From an uncultured Gemmatimonadota bacterium (GTDB taxonomy: Bacteria; Gemmatimonadota; Gemmatimonadetes; Gemmatimonadales; Gemmatimonadaceae): a stretch of DNA of 50,157 nt. The DNA lies in NCBI GenBank assembly GCA_946478895.1, contig CAMLDY010000011.1, positions 1 through 50,157 on the forward strand, written 5' to 3'. The translations under genes and the position numbers were made by a program. Shown piece after piece: positions 37,712-46,312 of the stretch (the first letter of the stretch is position 1; every line of letters begins with the position of its first letter). The notes under the pieces were generated by a model that was not told the origin of the DNA, did no database searches, and saw only the letters and a list, made by a program, of their open reading frames with translations.

Positions 37712-40411
37712 GTGCGATGTATGCACTTTCCATTGCGAATGCAGCGCACCGTAACCGACAGATACCTCCCGCCGGATCACGCGGCCTTTGTCGCGGCCGA
37801 ACCGCAGACGGGACGCCTGATCGTGATCGCGCCGACCCGAGCTGCATGCGAGACCATCGAGCTCGCGCTCGGGCTGAACATCGAGACGGTGCTCGAGAAG
37901 CAGCACGGCGACGAGATCCGCGCGCTCGCGGCTGAGGGAAAGGGCTTCGGGATAGTTGCCGGCACCGGAACCGGTAAGACGCTCTCGATCCGGCCAATCG
38001 CGGAGACGATTCTTCGAACGGATCTCAAAGTCGGCGTCGTCAATCGCGAGCGCGAGGCGACGCCCGAGACGCCGACCTGGAACGTCATCGTCGTCACCAC
38101 CGGGATTGCCCGCCGCTGGTTCCAGGATGGCGACATCCTCGAGACCGATACCCTGGTGGTCGACGAGATCCATCAGACCTCCGCGGAGCTCGAGCTGTGT
38201 CTCGCGCTCGGGAAACGCGTAGGCTGTCGTTACATCTGGCTGTCCGCCACGGTGGATCCGAGCTTCTACGCGCGCTACCTGAATGCTGCCGCCGTCCTGG
38301 AGAGCTCGGCGTTCGATCCGGCAAAGGCGGCCGACGTGAAAGTCGTGCGCAAGGATCCGCTCACTTTCCTCGATGACCGCTTCCTCCAGCAGGTGGTAAA
38401 AGAAAAACGTGGAGTCGGGATGTTCCTGCCGACCCGCGCCGGCGTCGAGGAAGCTGCGGAGCTCGTCGCCGACCGCTTTCCGCGGATCAACAGCGCGTTT
38501 TATCACGGTGGCGAGCCGATCCGGATCATCAGGCCGTTCCTCGAGGGCGAGGAGAAGAAGCCGTACTTCCTCGCAATGACGGCTGCCGGCCAGAGCGCGC
38601 TCAACGTCCATGGTCTCGACACCGTGGTGATCGACGATACGCGGTTCAGCAACATCATCGAGCGCGGCAAGAACGTGCTGACGCGGCTGCACCTCGGCGC
38701 CAACGAGATCCTGCAGATGGCCGGCCGGGTGCACGGGCGCGTCGCCGGCGGGAGAGTCTTCATTCTCTCCGATCGCGACATCCAATTCTCGGCGCTGCGG
38801 CCGACCCCGCCCGAGTTTCAGCTCGCCGGCGACTCGGAGCGGGTGGCGATGACGTGCGCGGACCTCGGCGTAGCCGCTGATCAACTGGATCTTCCCGTGC
38901 CGCTCGACAAGGTTGCGTATCGCAAGGCCGTAACGCTGCTCGAGCGCCGCGGCATCATCGAGAACGGCAGGCTGTCGCGTTACGGAAAAGCGGTCGAAGC
39001 GATGCCCGTCGACCGGCCGTGGGCGGAGCTGCTTGTAAACGCCGACGACGAGCTCGTCCCTTATCTCGCCGTCATGAGCTCGATCGAGTCGCTGCACCGC
39101 ATGACCCGGGAGGACCGCGATCTTTCAAACGTCGTCGTGCCCGGCAGCGATCACCTCACTGCGTACAACCTTTATGCGGAAGCCTACACCCACTGCGGCT
39201 ATATCGGCGAAGTGTATGGGCTGCCGCGACAGCTTTTCGACGAGAGCATCGAGAGCTGGGCGGAGCGCCGCGGCGTGCTGGTCAAGGCAATTGAGGACGC
39301 CGCGCTGGCGATGGCGAGCATTTATCGGTCGCTCGGGCTCGAGCTGCCGACTCGAATGGTGAACGCGCGCGATCACATCTACCGCAAATTCACCCAGTTG
39401 CTCGCGCAGTTCATGCCCTTCGATCTCGTGATCGACGAACACACCGCCGACGGCACCGAAGCGCGAGTATCGAAGACGAGCGTCTGCGGCAGCTGGGGAG
39501 CGATTGCCGGAGACCTGAGATACTTCGCCGATCGATCCGGGATTCCGCGCGCGGCGATCGAAGGCACCCAAATCCCGATTGAGCTGATCCGCCGCTACGC
39601 TACGCGCGGAAAGGAAGAGCTCATTTATGATCCGCGGCGGAAGCATGGGCCCCTCGTGCTCAAGCGCACGCTCGACTACTTCGGCTTCGAGCTCGAGAGC
39701 GAGCTCGAGACGGTGGAGGAATTCCCCGCGGAAATCGCCGGCGAGGCGCGCCACGTCCTCGCGGCAGCGCTGGCGCGCGGCGAGGCGCGGCACTTCGCGG
39801 TCAAAAAGAATCGCGAGGTGATCGAGGCGATCCGGGATGCGTACAAGCGGTCCGGCGGCGAAACGAAGCGGCTCGGCCTTCCCGAGCTCACCTCCGTCTA
39901 TGAGCAACAACTGGCCGACGTGAATTCGATGGACGATTTCCGGGCGGCGCGCCTGCGCATCAGGAAGGACGCCTTCGTGCCGGCCGAAATTCAGGAACGA
40001 CTGGACGCGCTGCCGAGTCAGGTCACCATTCGCGACCGCGAAGTTGATATCGACTATGACGTCGAGGATCGGAATGGTGAGCGGCGCGGTGTCGCAAGGC
40101 TGCGGCTACCGGAGAAAATCGCGCGCACTCTAACCGAGCTCGAGATCCCGCGGCTGGACCGACCAATTCGATTCGTGGTCCTGCGCGGGCAGCGGGGTGC
40201 CGTGCGTGCGGACACGCTCGACGAGCTGCAGGAGAGTCTGGCCCAACCCTGGTCGCCCGACGAAGTCGAGGAATCGGCAGATGATCGAACGATGTTGTCG
40301 GAAGCCGAGCGGGACGTCCGGCGCGTCGCCTCGGAGTTCCGGCGGCACCGCCGCGGCCGTGACTTTCATCATGGATCGCGGCATGGCAAGCGTCGTCGGC
40401 GCGGCCGCTGA
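37712..40411 (+). CDS. DEAH-type superfamily 2 helicase of unusual architecture
   Basis: The 899-residue protein has Walker A VAGTGTGKT at 82-90, the DEIH box at 151-154 and motif III SAT at 178-180. The motif VI position reads QMAGRVHGR instead of the canonical QRxGRxGR. A winged-helix/ratchet-like region follows (about 400-560), then a long C-terminal part with no assigned domain and a very basic end (SRHGKRRRRGR). It is related to the HrpA/HrpB group but differs from both in the C-terminal half. An RNA substrate is likely. Starts at 37721 and 37739 are equally plausible because no clear ribosome site is present. Confidence 0.8.
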   Translation: MRCMHFPLRMQRTVTDRYLPPDHAAFVAAEPQTGRLIVIAPTRAACETIELALGLNIETVLEKQHGDEIRALAAEGKGFGIVAGTGTGKTLSIRPIAETILRTDLKVGVVNREREATPETPTWNVIVVTTGIARRWFQDGDILETDTLVVDEIHQTSAELELCLALGKRVGCRYIWLSATVDPSFYARYLNAAAVLESSAFDPAKAADVKVVRKDPLTFLDDRFLQQVVKEKRGVGMFLPTRAGVEEAAELVADRFPRINSAFYHGGEPIRIIRPFLEGEEKKPYFLAMTAAGQSALNVHGLDTVVIDDTRFSNIIERGKNVLTRLHLGANEILQMAGRVHGRVAGGRVFILSDRDIQFSALRPTPPEFQLAGDSERVAMTCADLGVAADQLDLPVPLDKVAYRKAVTLLERRGIIENGRLSRYGKAVEAMPVDRPWAELLVNADDELVPYLAVMSSIESLHRMTREDRDLSNVVVPGSDHLTAYNLYAEAYTHCGYIGEVYGLPRQLFDESIESWAERRGVLVKAIEDAALAMASIYRSLGLELPTRMVNARDHIYRKFTQLLAQFMPFDLVIDEHTADGTEARVSKTSVCGSWGAIAGDLRYFADRSGIPRAAIEGTQIPIELIRRYATRGKEELIYDPRRKHGPLVLKRTLDYFGFELESELETVEEFPAEIAGEARHVLAAALARGEARHFAVKKNREVIEAIRDAYKRSGGETKRLGLPELTSVYEQQLADVNSMDDFRAARLRIRKDAFVPAEIQERLDALPSQVTIRDREVDIDYDVEDRNGERRGVARLRLPEKIARTLTELEIPRLDRPIRFVVLRGQRGAVRADTLDELQESLAQPWSPDEVEESADDRTMLSEAERDVRRVASEFRRHRRGRDFHHGSRHGKRRRRGR

Positions 40412-40458
40412 TTCCGTGTCGCACTGGCGCGCATCGAACGGCTCCGTATAATCCGCGC

Positions 40459-41037
40459 ATGCCGCCACAACATTTCGCCAGACATTTCAGCGAGCACCAG
40501 CAAGTCGTCGAATCGTGCATCGCCACGCTTCAGCCATCGTCCGACGCTGCGGGCGAGGCGATCGTCTCGGCGCTCGGCCGCGGCGGGAAGATTCTTGCTT
40601 TCGGCAACGGCGGGAGCGCAACGCAGGCGAGCCATCTGGTCGAAGAGCTGATCGGCCGGTTCAAGGAAACGCGGCGGCCGCTGCCGGCGATTTCACTGGT
40701 TGGTGACAGCGGAGTCCTCACCTGCATCGCCAACGACTTCGGGTACGGCGCACTGTTCGAGCGGCAGGTGGAAGCGCTGGCGAGCATGGGCGACGTCGCG
40801 ATCGGTATCACCACCAGTGGCAAATCAGAGAACGTCCTGCGCGGACTGAAGATGGCGAAGGAAAAAGGAGCGACGACGATCGCGCTCTGCGGCAAAGCCG
40901 GTTTGGAGGGAGTCGCCGCTGATCACATTGTCGCCGTGCCGAGCGAAGAAGGGGCCTATGTCCAGGAAGTGCACCTGATGGTCATCCACCTGTGGTGCAT
41001 CGCAGTGGATGCGACCATCAAAGCGGGCGGACTCTAA
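40459..41037 (+). CDS. gmhA: Phosphoheptose isomerase (SIS domain)
   Basis: The 192-residue protein is a single SIS domain with the phosphate loop FGNGGSATQASHLVEELIGRF (Glu63 or 64 likely catalytic), VGDSGVLTCIANDFGY, ITTSGKSENVLRG and the C-terminal QEVHLMVIHLW with the active His. It converts sedoheptulose 7-phosphate to D-glycero-D-manno-heptose 7-phosphate for the lipopolysaccharide core, which implies an outer membrane. Its TAA overlaps the TAG of the convergent LD-carboxypeptidase by 4 bases. Confidence 0.92.
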   Translation: MPPQHFARHFSEHQQVVESCIATLQPSSDAAGEAIVSALGRGGKILAFGNGGSATQASHLVEELIGRFKETRRPLPAISLVGDSGVLTCIANDFGYGALFERQVEALASMGDVAIGITTSGKSENVLRGLKMAKEKGATTIALCGKAGLEGVAADHIVAVPSEEGAYVQEVHLMVIHLWCIAVDATIKAGGL

Positions 41038-42080
41038 ACCAGACTCAGCCTCGGCCGGTCTTCGGCGAAGGCGAGCGCATCCTCGCGGTAGGACAGCCAG
41101 CCTGTTTGCTCGTCGGCGACGAGCTCGACCTCGGTGCCGAGCGGCAGCGTGAGATTCGGCACCTCGTGTCCGGCAGGGAAGTCCATCAGGATCGGAACCT
41201 CGAGATCGGAGACGAGGTCGAGGAGGAAATCCTCGAATTCGTCTTCCTCGGAACGATCGAGCGACAGCTGGCCGAAAACGATGCCGCGCACGTGCCTCAG
41301 CAAACCCGCCGCGCGCAGGTGAAGCAACCGCTCGTCCACGACCGACATCGGATCGCGGGTCTCCTCGAGGAACAGGATCGCGTCCTTTGTATCGATCTCG
41401 TACGGAGTGCCTACGGTCTGCTGGACGAGCGACAGATTTCCTCCCGTCAGTCTGCCGGCTGCGACGCCGGGTCGCACCGCGCGCGCGCAATTGCGACCCA
41501 GTTTTTCGGCTGGCCGCGGCTCGGTGAGGGCTGACAGGAGTGAGAGGAAAGTCGGATCGCCCCCGCCGGGTGAGAGATCGTCGAGCGTCGGACCGTGAAA
41601 GACCCGCAAACCGGCCCGGCGCATCAGCCAGAGATGTAGTGCGGTGATGTCCGAGTAGCCGACGAACGCTTTCGGATTGCGACGGAAGACGTCGGGGTCG
41701 AGATAGGGCAGCAGCCTGACCGCGCCATAGCCGCCGGTAGCAGTGATCACTGCCTTGATTTCGGGATTGGTCCACATCGCCATCAGGCTCGCGGCGCGGC
41801 GTTCGTCCTCGCGCTGCTGGAAGCGGCGAAACCGGTTGATCTCGGCGTCCAGGACGACCCGATAGCCGGCATCGGTCATGGCTTTGACGCCTCTCAGCAA
41901 CCATCCTTGTTGCGGTGCGTAGGATGGAGCGACGACGCCAATCGCGTCGCCTTTCACGAGCGGCGCCGGCCTGCCGAGGCCGGGCGTCCGGGTGATGGTG
42001 GAGCTGAAAGAAATGGACGGCGCGCTGTCGACTGCCGCCATCGTTTGCTCTGCGGGGTACGCTCCGAGTGACTCGCTCAT
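41034..42080 (-). CDS. LD-carboxypeptidase (muramoyltetrapeptide carboxypeptidase, S66)
   Basis: The 348-residue protein has the S66 catalytic triad pattern: nucleophile Ser in FVGYSDITALH, the Glu in LFLEETRDP, and His in FPAGHEVPNLTLP. It removes the terminal D-Ala from cytoplasmic tetrapeptides during cell-wall recycling. No signal peptide is visible, consistent with a cytoplasmic role. The first 30 residues are not conserved, so a later start (Met14) is possible. It is divergent from ispH across 49 bases. Confidence 0.93.
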   Translation of the reverse strand: MSESLGAYPAEQTMAAVDSAPSISFSSTITRTPGLGRPAPLVKGDAIGVVAPSYAPQQGWLLRGVKAMTDAGYRVVLDAEINRFRRFQQREDERRAASLMAMWTNPEIKAVITATGGYGAVRLLPYLDPDVFRRNPKAFVGYSDITALHLWLMRRAGLRVFHGPTLDDLSPGGGDPTFLSLLSALTEPRPAEKLGRNCARAVRPGVAAGRLTGGNLSLVQQTVGTPYEIDTKDAILFLEETRDPMSVVDERLLHLRAAGLLRHVRGIVFGQLSLDRSEEDEFEDFLLDLVSDLEVPILMDFPAGHEVPNLTLPLGTEVELVADEQTGWLSYREDALAFAEDRPRLSLV

Positions 42081-42129
42081 CGTCCTTTGTCGAAGCGCAT
42101 TATCGGTTGGCCACTGCTAGATTCAGGGT

Positions 42130-43524
42130 ATGTCTGATACGTCGGTAAAGGCGTCGGGCCCGGATGGGACCGCCACCCCCACCTCTCGGAATATGCAGGC
42201 CACCAGCCCAAATGGTACTGGGTCGGGCTCCTACTTTCGGAAAGGTTTCGGGTTGAAATCCGAGATCCAGTCCGAACTGGATTCTGACTATACGGGGCAC
42301 CTGGTGGACCTTTTGAAGGAGCGGGAGTACACCCTCACCGCCGGGGATGTAACCATCCGTTTAGCGAAGGAATTTGGTTTTTGCTACGGCGTGGAGAGGG
42401 CGGTCGAGTACGCGTATCAGGCCAGAAAGAAATTCCCGGATCGTACCATCTATCTGGCCGGCGAGATCATCCATAACCCGCATGTGAACTCGAAACTCCA
42501 GGCGATGGGGATACGATTTCTGGGGGATGGGGGATGGGGGACGGGAGATGCGGAAAGCGCAACTGGAAATGCGCGCGATGTCTCGGTTGCCACTTCCCCA
42601 TCTCCCATCCCTCATCCCCCATCCCCGGTCGCGCCATCTCGCCTGGATTTCAGTGGTGTCAGACCCGAAGACGTCGTGATCCTTCCGGCATTCGGTGTCA
42701 CGATCACCGACTTCGAGCTACTCCGCGGAATTGGCTGTGTGATGGTCGACACGACCTGCGGCTCGGTGCTGAACGTGTGGAAGCGCGTTGAGAGCTATGC
42801 GCGCGACGGGTTCACGTCGCTCATTCACGGGAAGTACTACCATGAGGAAACGCGAGCGACCGCATCACAGGCGGAGAAATATCCCGGCGGTCACTACTTC
42901 ATCGTGCGGAATCTGGAAGAGGCACAGCGGGTGTGTGATTTCATCGAGGGGCGGCTCGGCGCGTCGGCATTGATGGAGCGCTTCGCGCACGCTGCGTCTC
43001 CGAACTTCGACCCAGCCCGGGATCTGCGGCGCATCGGTGTGGCGAATCAGACGACGATGCTCGCGCGTGAATCGCTCGCGGTGGGTGAGCTGATTGGGAA
43101 GTCGTTGGCGAGGGCGCACGGCGAAGAGTACGCCAGGTCGAATTTCCGAACCTTCGACACCATCTGCAGCGCTACGCAGGAGCGTCAGGACGCGGTGGTG
43201 GAACTGTTGCGCGAGCCCCTCGACGTGATGGTTGTAATCGGCGGGTACAACTCGAGTAACACGATGTCACTGGCGGCACTCTGTTCGGAGACTGTCCGCA
43301 CCTTTCACGTCGAGGACGCAGAGGACATCGACCCCGATTCCGGCACGATTCGCCATCGTCCCCTCGGTGCGAAAGTGGAAACCGAGGAATCGGGGTGGCT
43401 TCCGGGTTCCCGCGCGCTGCGAGTCGGGGTAACCGCTGGCGCCAGCACGCCCAACAACAAGATTGGCGAGGCTGTTGGCCGGATTTTCGCTACCAGGGGC
43501 ATAGACCCGAAGACCATCCGGTAA
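42130..43524 (+). CDS. ispH: 4-hydroxy-3-methylbut-2-enyl diphosphate reductase with an in-frame repeat insert
   Basis: The 464-residue protein is the long IspH form. The three [4Fe-4S] cysteines are visible as Cys85 in FGFCYGVERAV, Cys210 in DTTCGSVLNVW and the Cys of FDTICSATQERQ. It makes isopentenyl and dimethylallyl diphosphate in the MEP pathway. Residues about 132-169 (GDGGWGTGDAES to SPSPIPHPPSPVAPS) are encoded by an inverted GGGGATG array and split an otherwise conserved stretch (MGIRFL and RLDFSGVRPEDVVIL). The insert keeps the frame and has no stop, so the enzyme may still work with a disordered loop. Confidence 0.93.
   Translation: MSDTSVKASGPDGTATPTSRNMQATSPNGTGSGSYFRKGFGLKSEIQSELDSDYTGHLVDLLKEREYTLTAGDVTIRLAKEFGFCYGVERAVEYAYQARKKFPDRTIYLAGEIIHNPHVNSKLQAMGIRFLGDGGWGTGDAESATGNARDVSVATSPSPIPHPPSPVAPSRLDFSGVRPEDVVILPAFGVTITDFELLRGIGCVMVDTTCGSVLNVWKRVESYARDGFTSLIHGKYYHEETRATASQAEKYPGGHYFIVRNLEEAQRVCDFIEGRLGASALMERFAHAASPNFDPARDLRRIGVANQTTMLARESLAVGELIGKSLARAHGEEYARSNFRTFDTICSATQERQDAVVELLREPLDVMVVIGGYNSSNTMSLAALCSETVRTFHVEDAEDIDPDSGTIRHRPLGAKVETEESGWLPGSRALRVGVTAGASTPNNKIGEAVGRIFATRGIDPKTIR
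42521..42627. repeat. Inverted GGGGATG-unit array inside ispH
   Basis: The left arm (42521-42550) has repeated GGGGGATG units. The right arm (42592-42627) is made of the reverse complement (CCCATCCC, CTCATCCCCCATCCCC). The 41-base centre contains a further short inverted repeat, GCGCA with TGCGC. The arms have the same unit and the same inverted layout as the array at 16339-16457, but the centres differ. The whole element is translated as part of ispH. Confidence 0.85.
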
Positions 43525-43546
43525 AAAAATTCACCGGTTGTGACGA

Positions 43547-43570
43547 GTTTGACCGCTGCGAGTGTCAAAC
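43547..43570 (+). promoter_or_regulatory. Inverted repeat upstream of a small gene
   Basis: GTTTGAC (43547-43553) and GTCAAAC (43564-43570) form a perfect 7-base inverted repeat with a 10-base spacer in the 150-base gap between ispH and the next gene. The left arm holds TTGAC, which could be a -35 box, but no good -10 follows. It is an operator candidate only. Confidence 0.35.
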
Positions 43571-43674
43571 TATTGCGGGTCTCGGTACCGACTGTACCTT
43601 GGTCTACGTGGCTCGAAACTACCGTTTTGGGGTATCGTAAGTATGGCTAAGGACACTCAACCCGTGGAGGCTGA

Positions 43675-43890
43675 ATGGACGTGTATGGTTCGGATAACGC
43701 CCCTGATGAAGAGGCGGTTGGGACGAGCGGTACCGAGGCTACGCCAGAAGTGGGAAGCTGGTTCCAGCGCGGCTCGAGCAAGGAGTCAGCGCTGAACGAC
43801 CGGGGAATTGCGGTTCCGGTCAACGCCATGCTTGACCGCGTGCGTGAGGCGGACGCTCTCACCTTCGAGAACGAGGAAGACGCCGCTTAA
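43675..43890 (+). CDS. Small acidic protein of unknown function
   Basis: The 71-residue protein is acidic and Ser/Gly-rich in its first half. A compact conserved-looking second half reads LNDRGIAVPVNAMLDRVREADALTFENEEDAA. There is no signal or membrane segment and I do not recognise it. GGAGG lies seven bases before the ATG at 43675, which supports it over an overlapping frame starting at 43643. A very strong terminator follows 19 bases after the stop, so it is expressed as a short monocistronic message. Confidence 0.7.
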   Translation: MDVYGSDNAPDEEAVGTSGTEATPEVGSWFQRGSSKESALNDRGIAVPVNAMLDRVREADALTFENEEDAA

Positions 43891-43909
43891 ACCTCTCTCG
43901 TCAGGCAAG

Positions 43910-43942
43910 AAGGGCCACCAAATTGGTGGCCCTTTTTTTTTT
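43910..43942 (+). terminator. Strong intrinsic terminator
   Basis: AAGGGCCACCA / TGGTGGCCCTT is a perfect 11-base stem with the loop AAT (43921-43923), followed by an uninterrupted T-run to 43942. This is the clearest Rho-independent terminator in the window and ends the small acidic protein gene. Confidence 0.92.
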
Positions 43943-44008
43943 ATCGAACAAGTCGGTTCCGTGTATCGCGAATTGTGGCGAACTTTCGCCGATGCCGGGT
44001 AACCGCTG

Positions 44009-46177
44009 ATGGATTCCCATTCATTCCTGCAGAACCTCGCCGTCGTGCTATGCGTGGCGGCGGTGGCCACCGTGGTTTTCCAGAAGCTCCGGCAGCCGGT
44101 GGTCTTCGGCTATCTGCTTGCCGGCATGATTGTCGGGCCCCACATCGCGATTCCGCTCGTCGCGGACGTGCAGATGGTGCGCGCACTCTCCGAGCTAGGC
44201 GTCATCCTGCTGATGTTCTCGCTGGGCATGGAGTTCAGCATCCGAAAGCTCGTCGAGGTCAGCCAGAAGGCGGGCGCGGTGGCGTTGTTCGAGTGTACGG
44301 TGATGGTTTCGACGGGATACCTCGTCGGGCAGATGATGGGCTTCACGAGGATGGAGAGCATCTTCACCGGCGCGATCATCGGCATCTCCAGCACCACCAT
44401 CATCGTCAAGGCGTTTCAGGAGCAGAACGTAAAGGGACGGGTGACCGAGCTCGTCTTCGGGATCCTGATCATCGAGGATCTGATCGCGATTTTCCTGCTC
44501 ACCATCCTGAGCACGATCTCCCGATCGGGAGCGGTGTCGGCAGGCGATCTGGGCATGACCGCGCTGCGTCTGGCAATGTTCCTCACCGCGCTGATCGGTT
44601 TCGGGCTGCTGATTGTTCCGCGCGCGGTTCGCGCGGTGCACCGTCTCGCGAATCCGGAGACGCTCCTCGTCGCGAGCATTGGGATCTGCTTCGCCGCTGC
44701 GCTGATCGCGCTGTCATTCGGCTACTCGGTCGCACTGGGCGCCTTCATCGCCGGCTCGCTGGTGGCGGAGTCCGGTCACGAACCCGAGATCGAGCGACTC
44801 GTGCGGCCGGTGCGGGACATGTTCGCGGCAATCTTCTTCGTGTCGGTAGGAATGATGATCGACCCGGCGGCGTTGGGCGAGCATTGGCGCGCGGTCCTCG
44901 TCCTTACTCTTGCGGTGATCATCGGCAAGGTCCTGGCGGTGACGGTTGGCGCGTTCCTGGCCGGCCACGGCAGGCGCACAGCAATGAAAGCCGGAATGAG
45001 TCTGGCGCAAATCGGTGAGTTCTCCTTCATCATAGCGAGCGTCGGCGTCGCCGCCGGCGTGATCGGGAGCTGGATGTATCCGGTGGCGATAGCGGTATCG
45101 GCGATCACGGTGCTCACTACCCCGCTGCTGATAAAGCTCTCGAACCGCGCCGCGGCGTCGATCGACCACTGGCTACCCGAGCCCATCCAGACCGTGACAA
45201 CCTTGTACGGATCGTGGATCGAGCGGGTACGGAATGCGCCGCGGGCGCCGACCGAGCGCTCGGCGACCAACAGGGTGATCCGGATCATCCTGCTCGATGC
45301 GGCGTTGCTCACAGTGCTGGTGATCGGGGTCGATGTCGAGATCGACCGCCTGAGCATGCTGGTTGCCGGTATGCTCGCAACCTCGGTGGAGAGAGTTCGT
45401 TTTCTGATCGTGCTCGTCGCCGGTCTGATCGCAGTGCCGCTCATCTACGGCGTGATCACCAGCGCGCGATCGCTCGGGTTGCGCCTCGCCCGACGGGCTT
45501 TCGCGGATGCGCAGAAAGGGAAGGTGGATCCGGCAGACGCACCGCGCCGCGCCCTGGTGATTGTGATCCAGATCGCAGTCGTGCTGGCGGTTGGGATTCC
45601 AGTGGTCGCTATTACTCAGCCCTTCCTGCCCGCGAATCAGGGCGCGTTCGTCCTCGCCATCCTGACACTGCTGCTTTTGTCGGCTTTGTGGCGCAACGCG
45701 GCGAACCTGCAAGGTCACGCGCGCGCCGGCGCGCAGATCATCGCTTCCGCACTGGCGGATCAGATGGCCTCATCGGACGACACGCGGATGGAGCTCCGGA
45801 CCCTCGACGACATCAACACCATTCTACCGGGACTCGGCGAGCCGGTGGCGATTCGGGTGTCGCCCGAGAGCATCGCCGCCGGAAAGAGTCTGGCGCAGAT
45901 CAATCTCCGCGGCGCCACGGGTGCCACGGTTCTGGCGATCAGGCGCGGAGACAATCAGATCCCGACACCGCTTGGCCGGCAGGTGATCGACGCCGGAGAT
46001 GTGCTGGCCGTCGCCGGCTCCCAGGATGCGATCGCAATCGCCCGCGCGCTGTTCTCACCTGACCGTGCGCGATTTGCAAACGATGCAGAGGGCGCAGCGA
46101 TCCAGGCCGAGCTCGAGGCGCTCAACGACGCGCTACTCACCAAGCCGCGAGCCAGGGGAACCAGCATCCTGCCGTGA
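44009..46177 (+). CDS. CPA2-type cation:proton antiporter with TrkA-C domain
   Basis: The 722-residue protein has a Kef/CPA2 transport domain of about 12 membrane segments in residues 1-390, with motifs GYLLAGMIVGP, LLMFSLGMEFS, IIEDLIAIFLL and MSLAQIGEFSFIIASVG. A second hydrophobic block (about 420-575) is unusual for KefB/KefC. A C-terminal TrkA-C-like domain follows (about 605-690, with GLGEPVAIRVSPESIAAGKSLAQINLRG). There is no TrkA-N nucleotide-binding domain. It probably exchanges K+ or Na+ for H+, gated by a ligand at TrkA-C. It converges on kamA through a shared terminator. Confidence 0.9.
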   Translation: MDSHSFLQNLAVVLCVAAVATVVFQKLRQPVVFGYLLAGMIVGPHIAIPLVADVQMVRALSELGVILLMFSLGMEFSIRKLVEVSQKAGAVALFECTVMVSTGYLVGQMMGFTRMESIFTGAIIGISSTTIIVKAFQEQNVKGRVTELVFGILIIEDLIAIFLLTILSTISRSGAVSAGDLGMTALRLAMFLTALIGFGLLIVPRAVRAVHRLANPETLLVASIGICFAAALIALSFGYSVALGAFIAGSLVAESGHEPEIERLVRPVRDMFAAIFFVSVGMMIDPAALGEHWRAVLVLTLAVIIGKVLAVTVGAFLAGHGRRTAMKAGMSLAQIGEFSFIIASVGVAAGVIGSWMYPVAIAVSAITVLTTPLLIKLSNRAAASIDHWLPEPIQTVTTLYGSWIERVRNAPRAPTERSATNRVIRIILLDAALLTVLVIGVDVEIDRLSMLVAGMLATSVERVRFLIVLVAGLIAVPLIYGVITSARSLGLRLARRAFADAQKGKVDPADAPRRALVIVIQIAVVLAVGIPVVAITQPFLPANQGAFVLAILTLLLLSALWRNAANLQGHARAGAQIIASALADQMASSDDTRMELRTLDDINTILPGLGEPVAIRVSPESIAAGKSLAQINLRGATGATVLAIRRGDNQIPTPLGRQVIDAGDVLAVAGSQDAIAIARALFSPDRARFANDAEGAAIQAELEALNDALLTKPRARGTSILP

Positions 46178-46216
46178 CCACCTGCAGCGGATTGCGGACT
46201 AGCGGCTTCCGCAGCC

Positions 46217-46254
46217 GTCAGTTCGCAGTTCGCAGAAGTCAGTTTTCAGTTCAT
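46217..46254. repeat. Short CAGTT-rich tandem repeat
   Basis: GTCAGTTCGCAGTTCGCAG is followed by AAGTCAGTTTTCAGTTCA: imperfect direct copies of a CAGTTCG/CAGTTTT unit between the antiporter stop and the shared terminator. It resembles simple repeats scattered in intergenic DNA. Function is unknown. Confidence 0.55.
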
Positions 46255-46264
46255 AGCCGCAGCA

Positions 46265-46301
46265 AACAGAAAGGCCGACTCTGCGAGTCGGCCTTTCTGT
46301 T
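46265..46301. terminator. Bidirectional hairpin terminator
   Basis: AACAGAAAGGCCGACT and its exact complement AGTCGGCCTTTCTGTT form a 16-base perfect stem around the loop CTGCG. It lies between the convergent antiporter and kamA genes and ends 11 bases before the kamA stop codon. The stem has A-rich and T-rich outer parts but no long T-run. Confidence 0.8.
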
Positions 46302-46312
46302 CGGGTGGGCCA

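Noticed and set aside
37259..39097. 612-codon open frame opposite the DEAH helicase and the repeat protein
   Set aside because: It covers conserved helicase motifs in antisense and has no recognisable domain or ribosome site.
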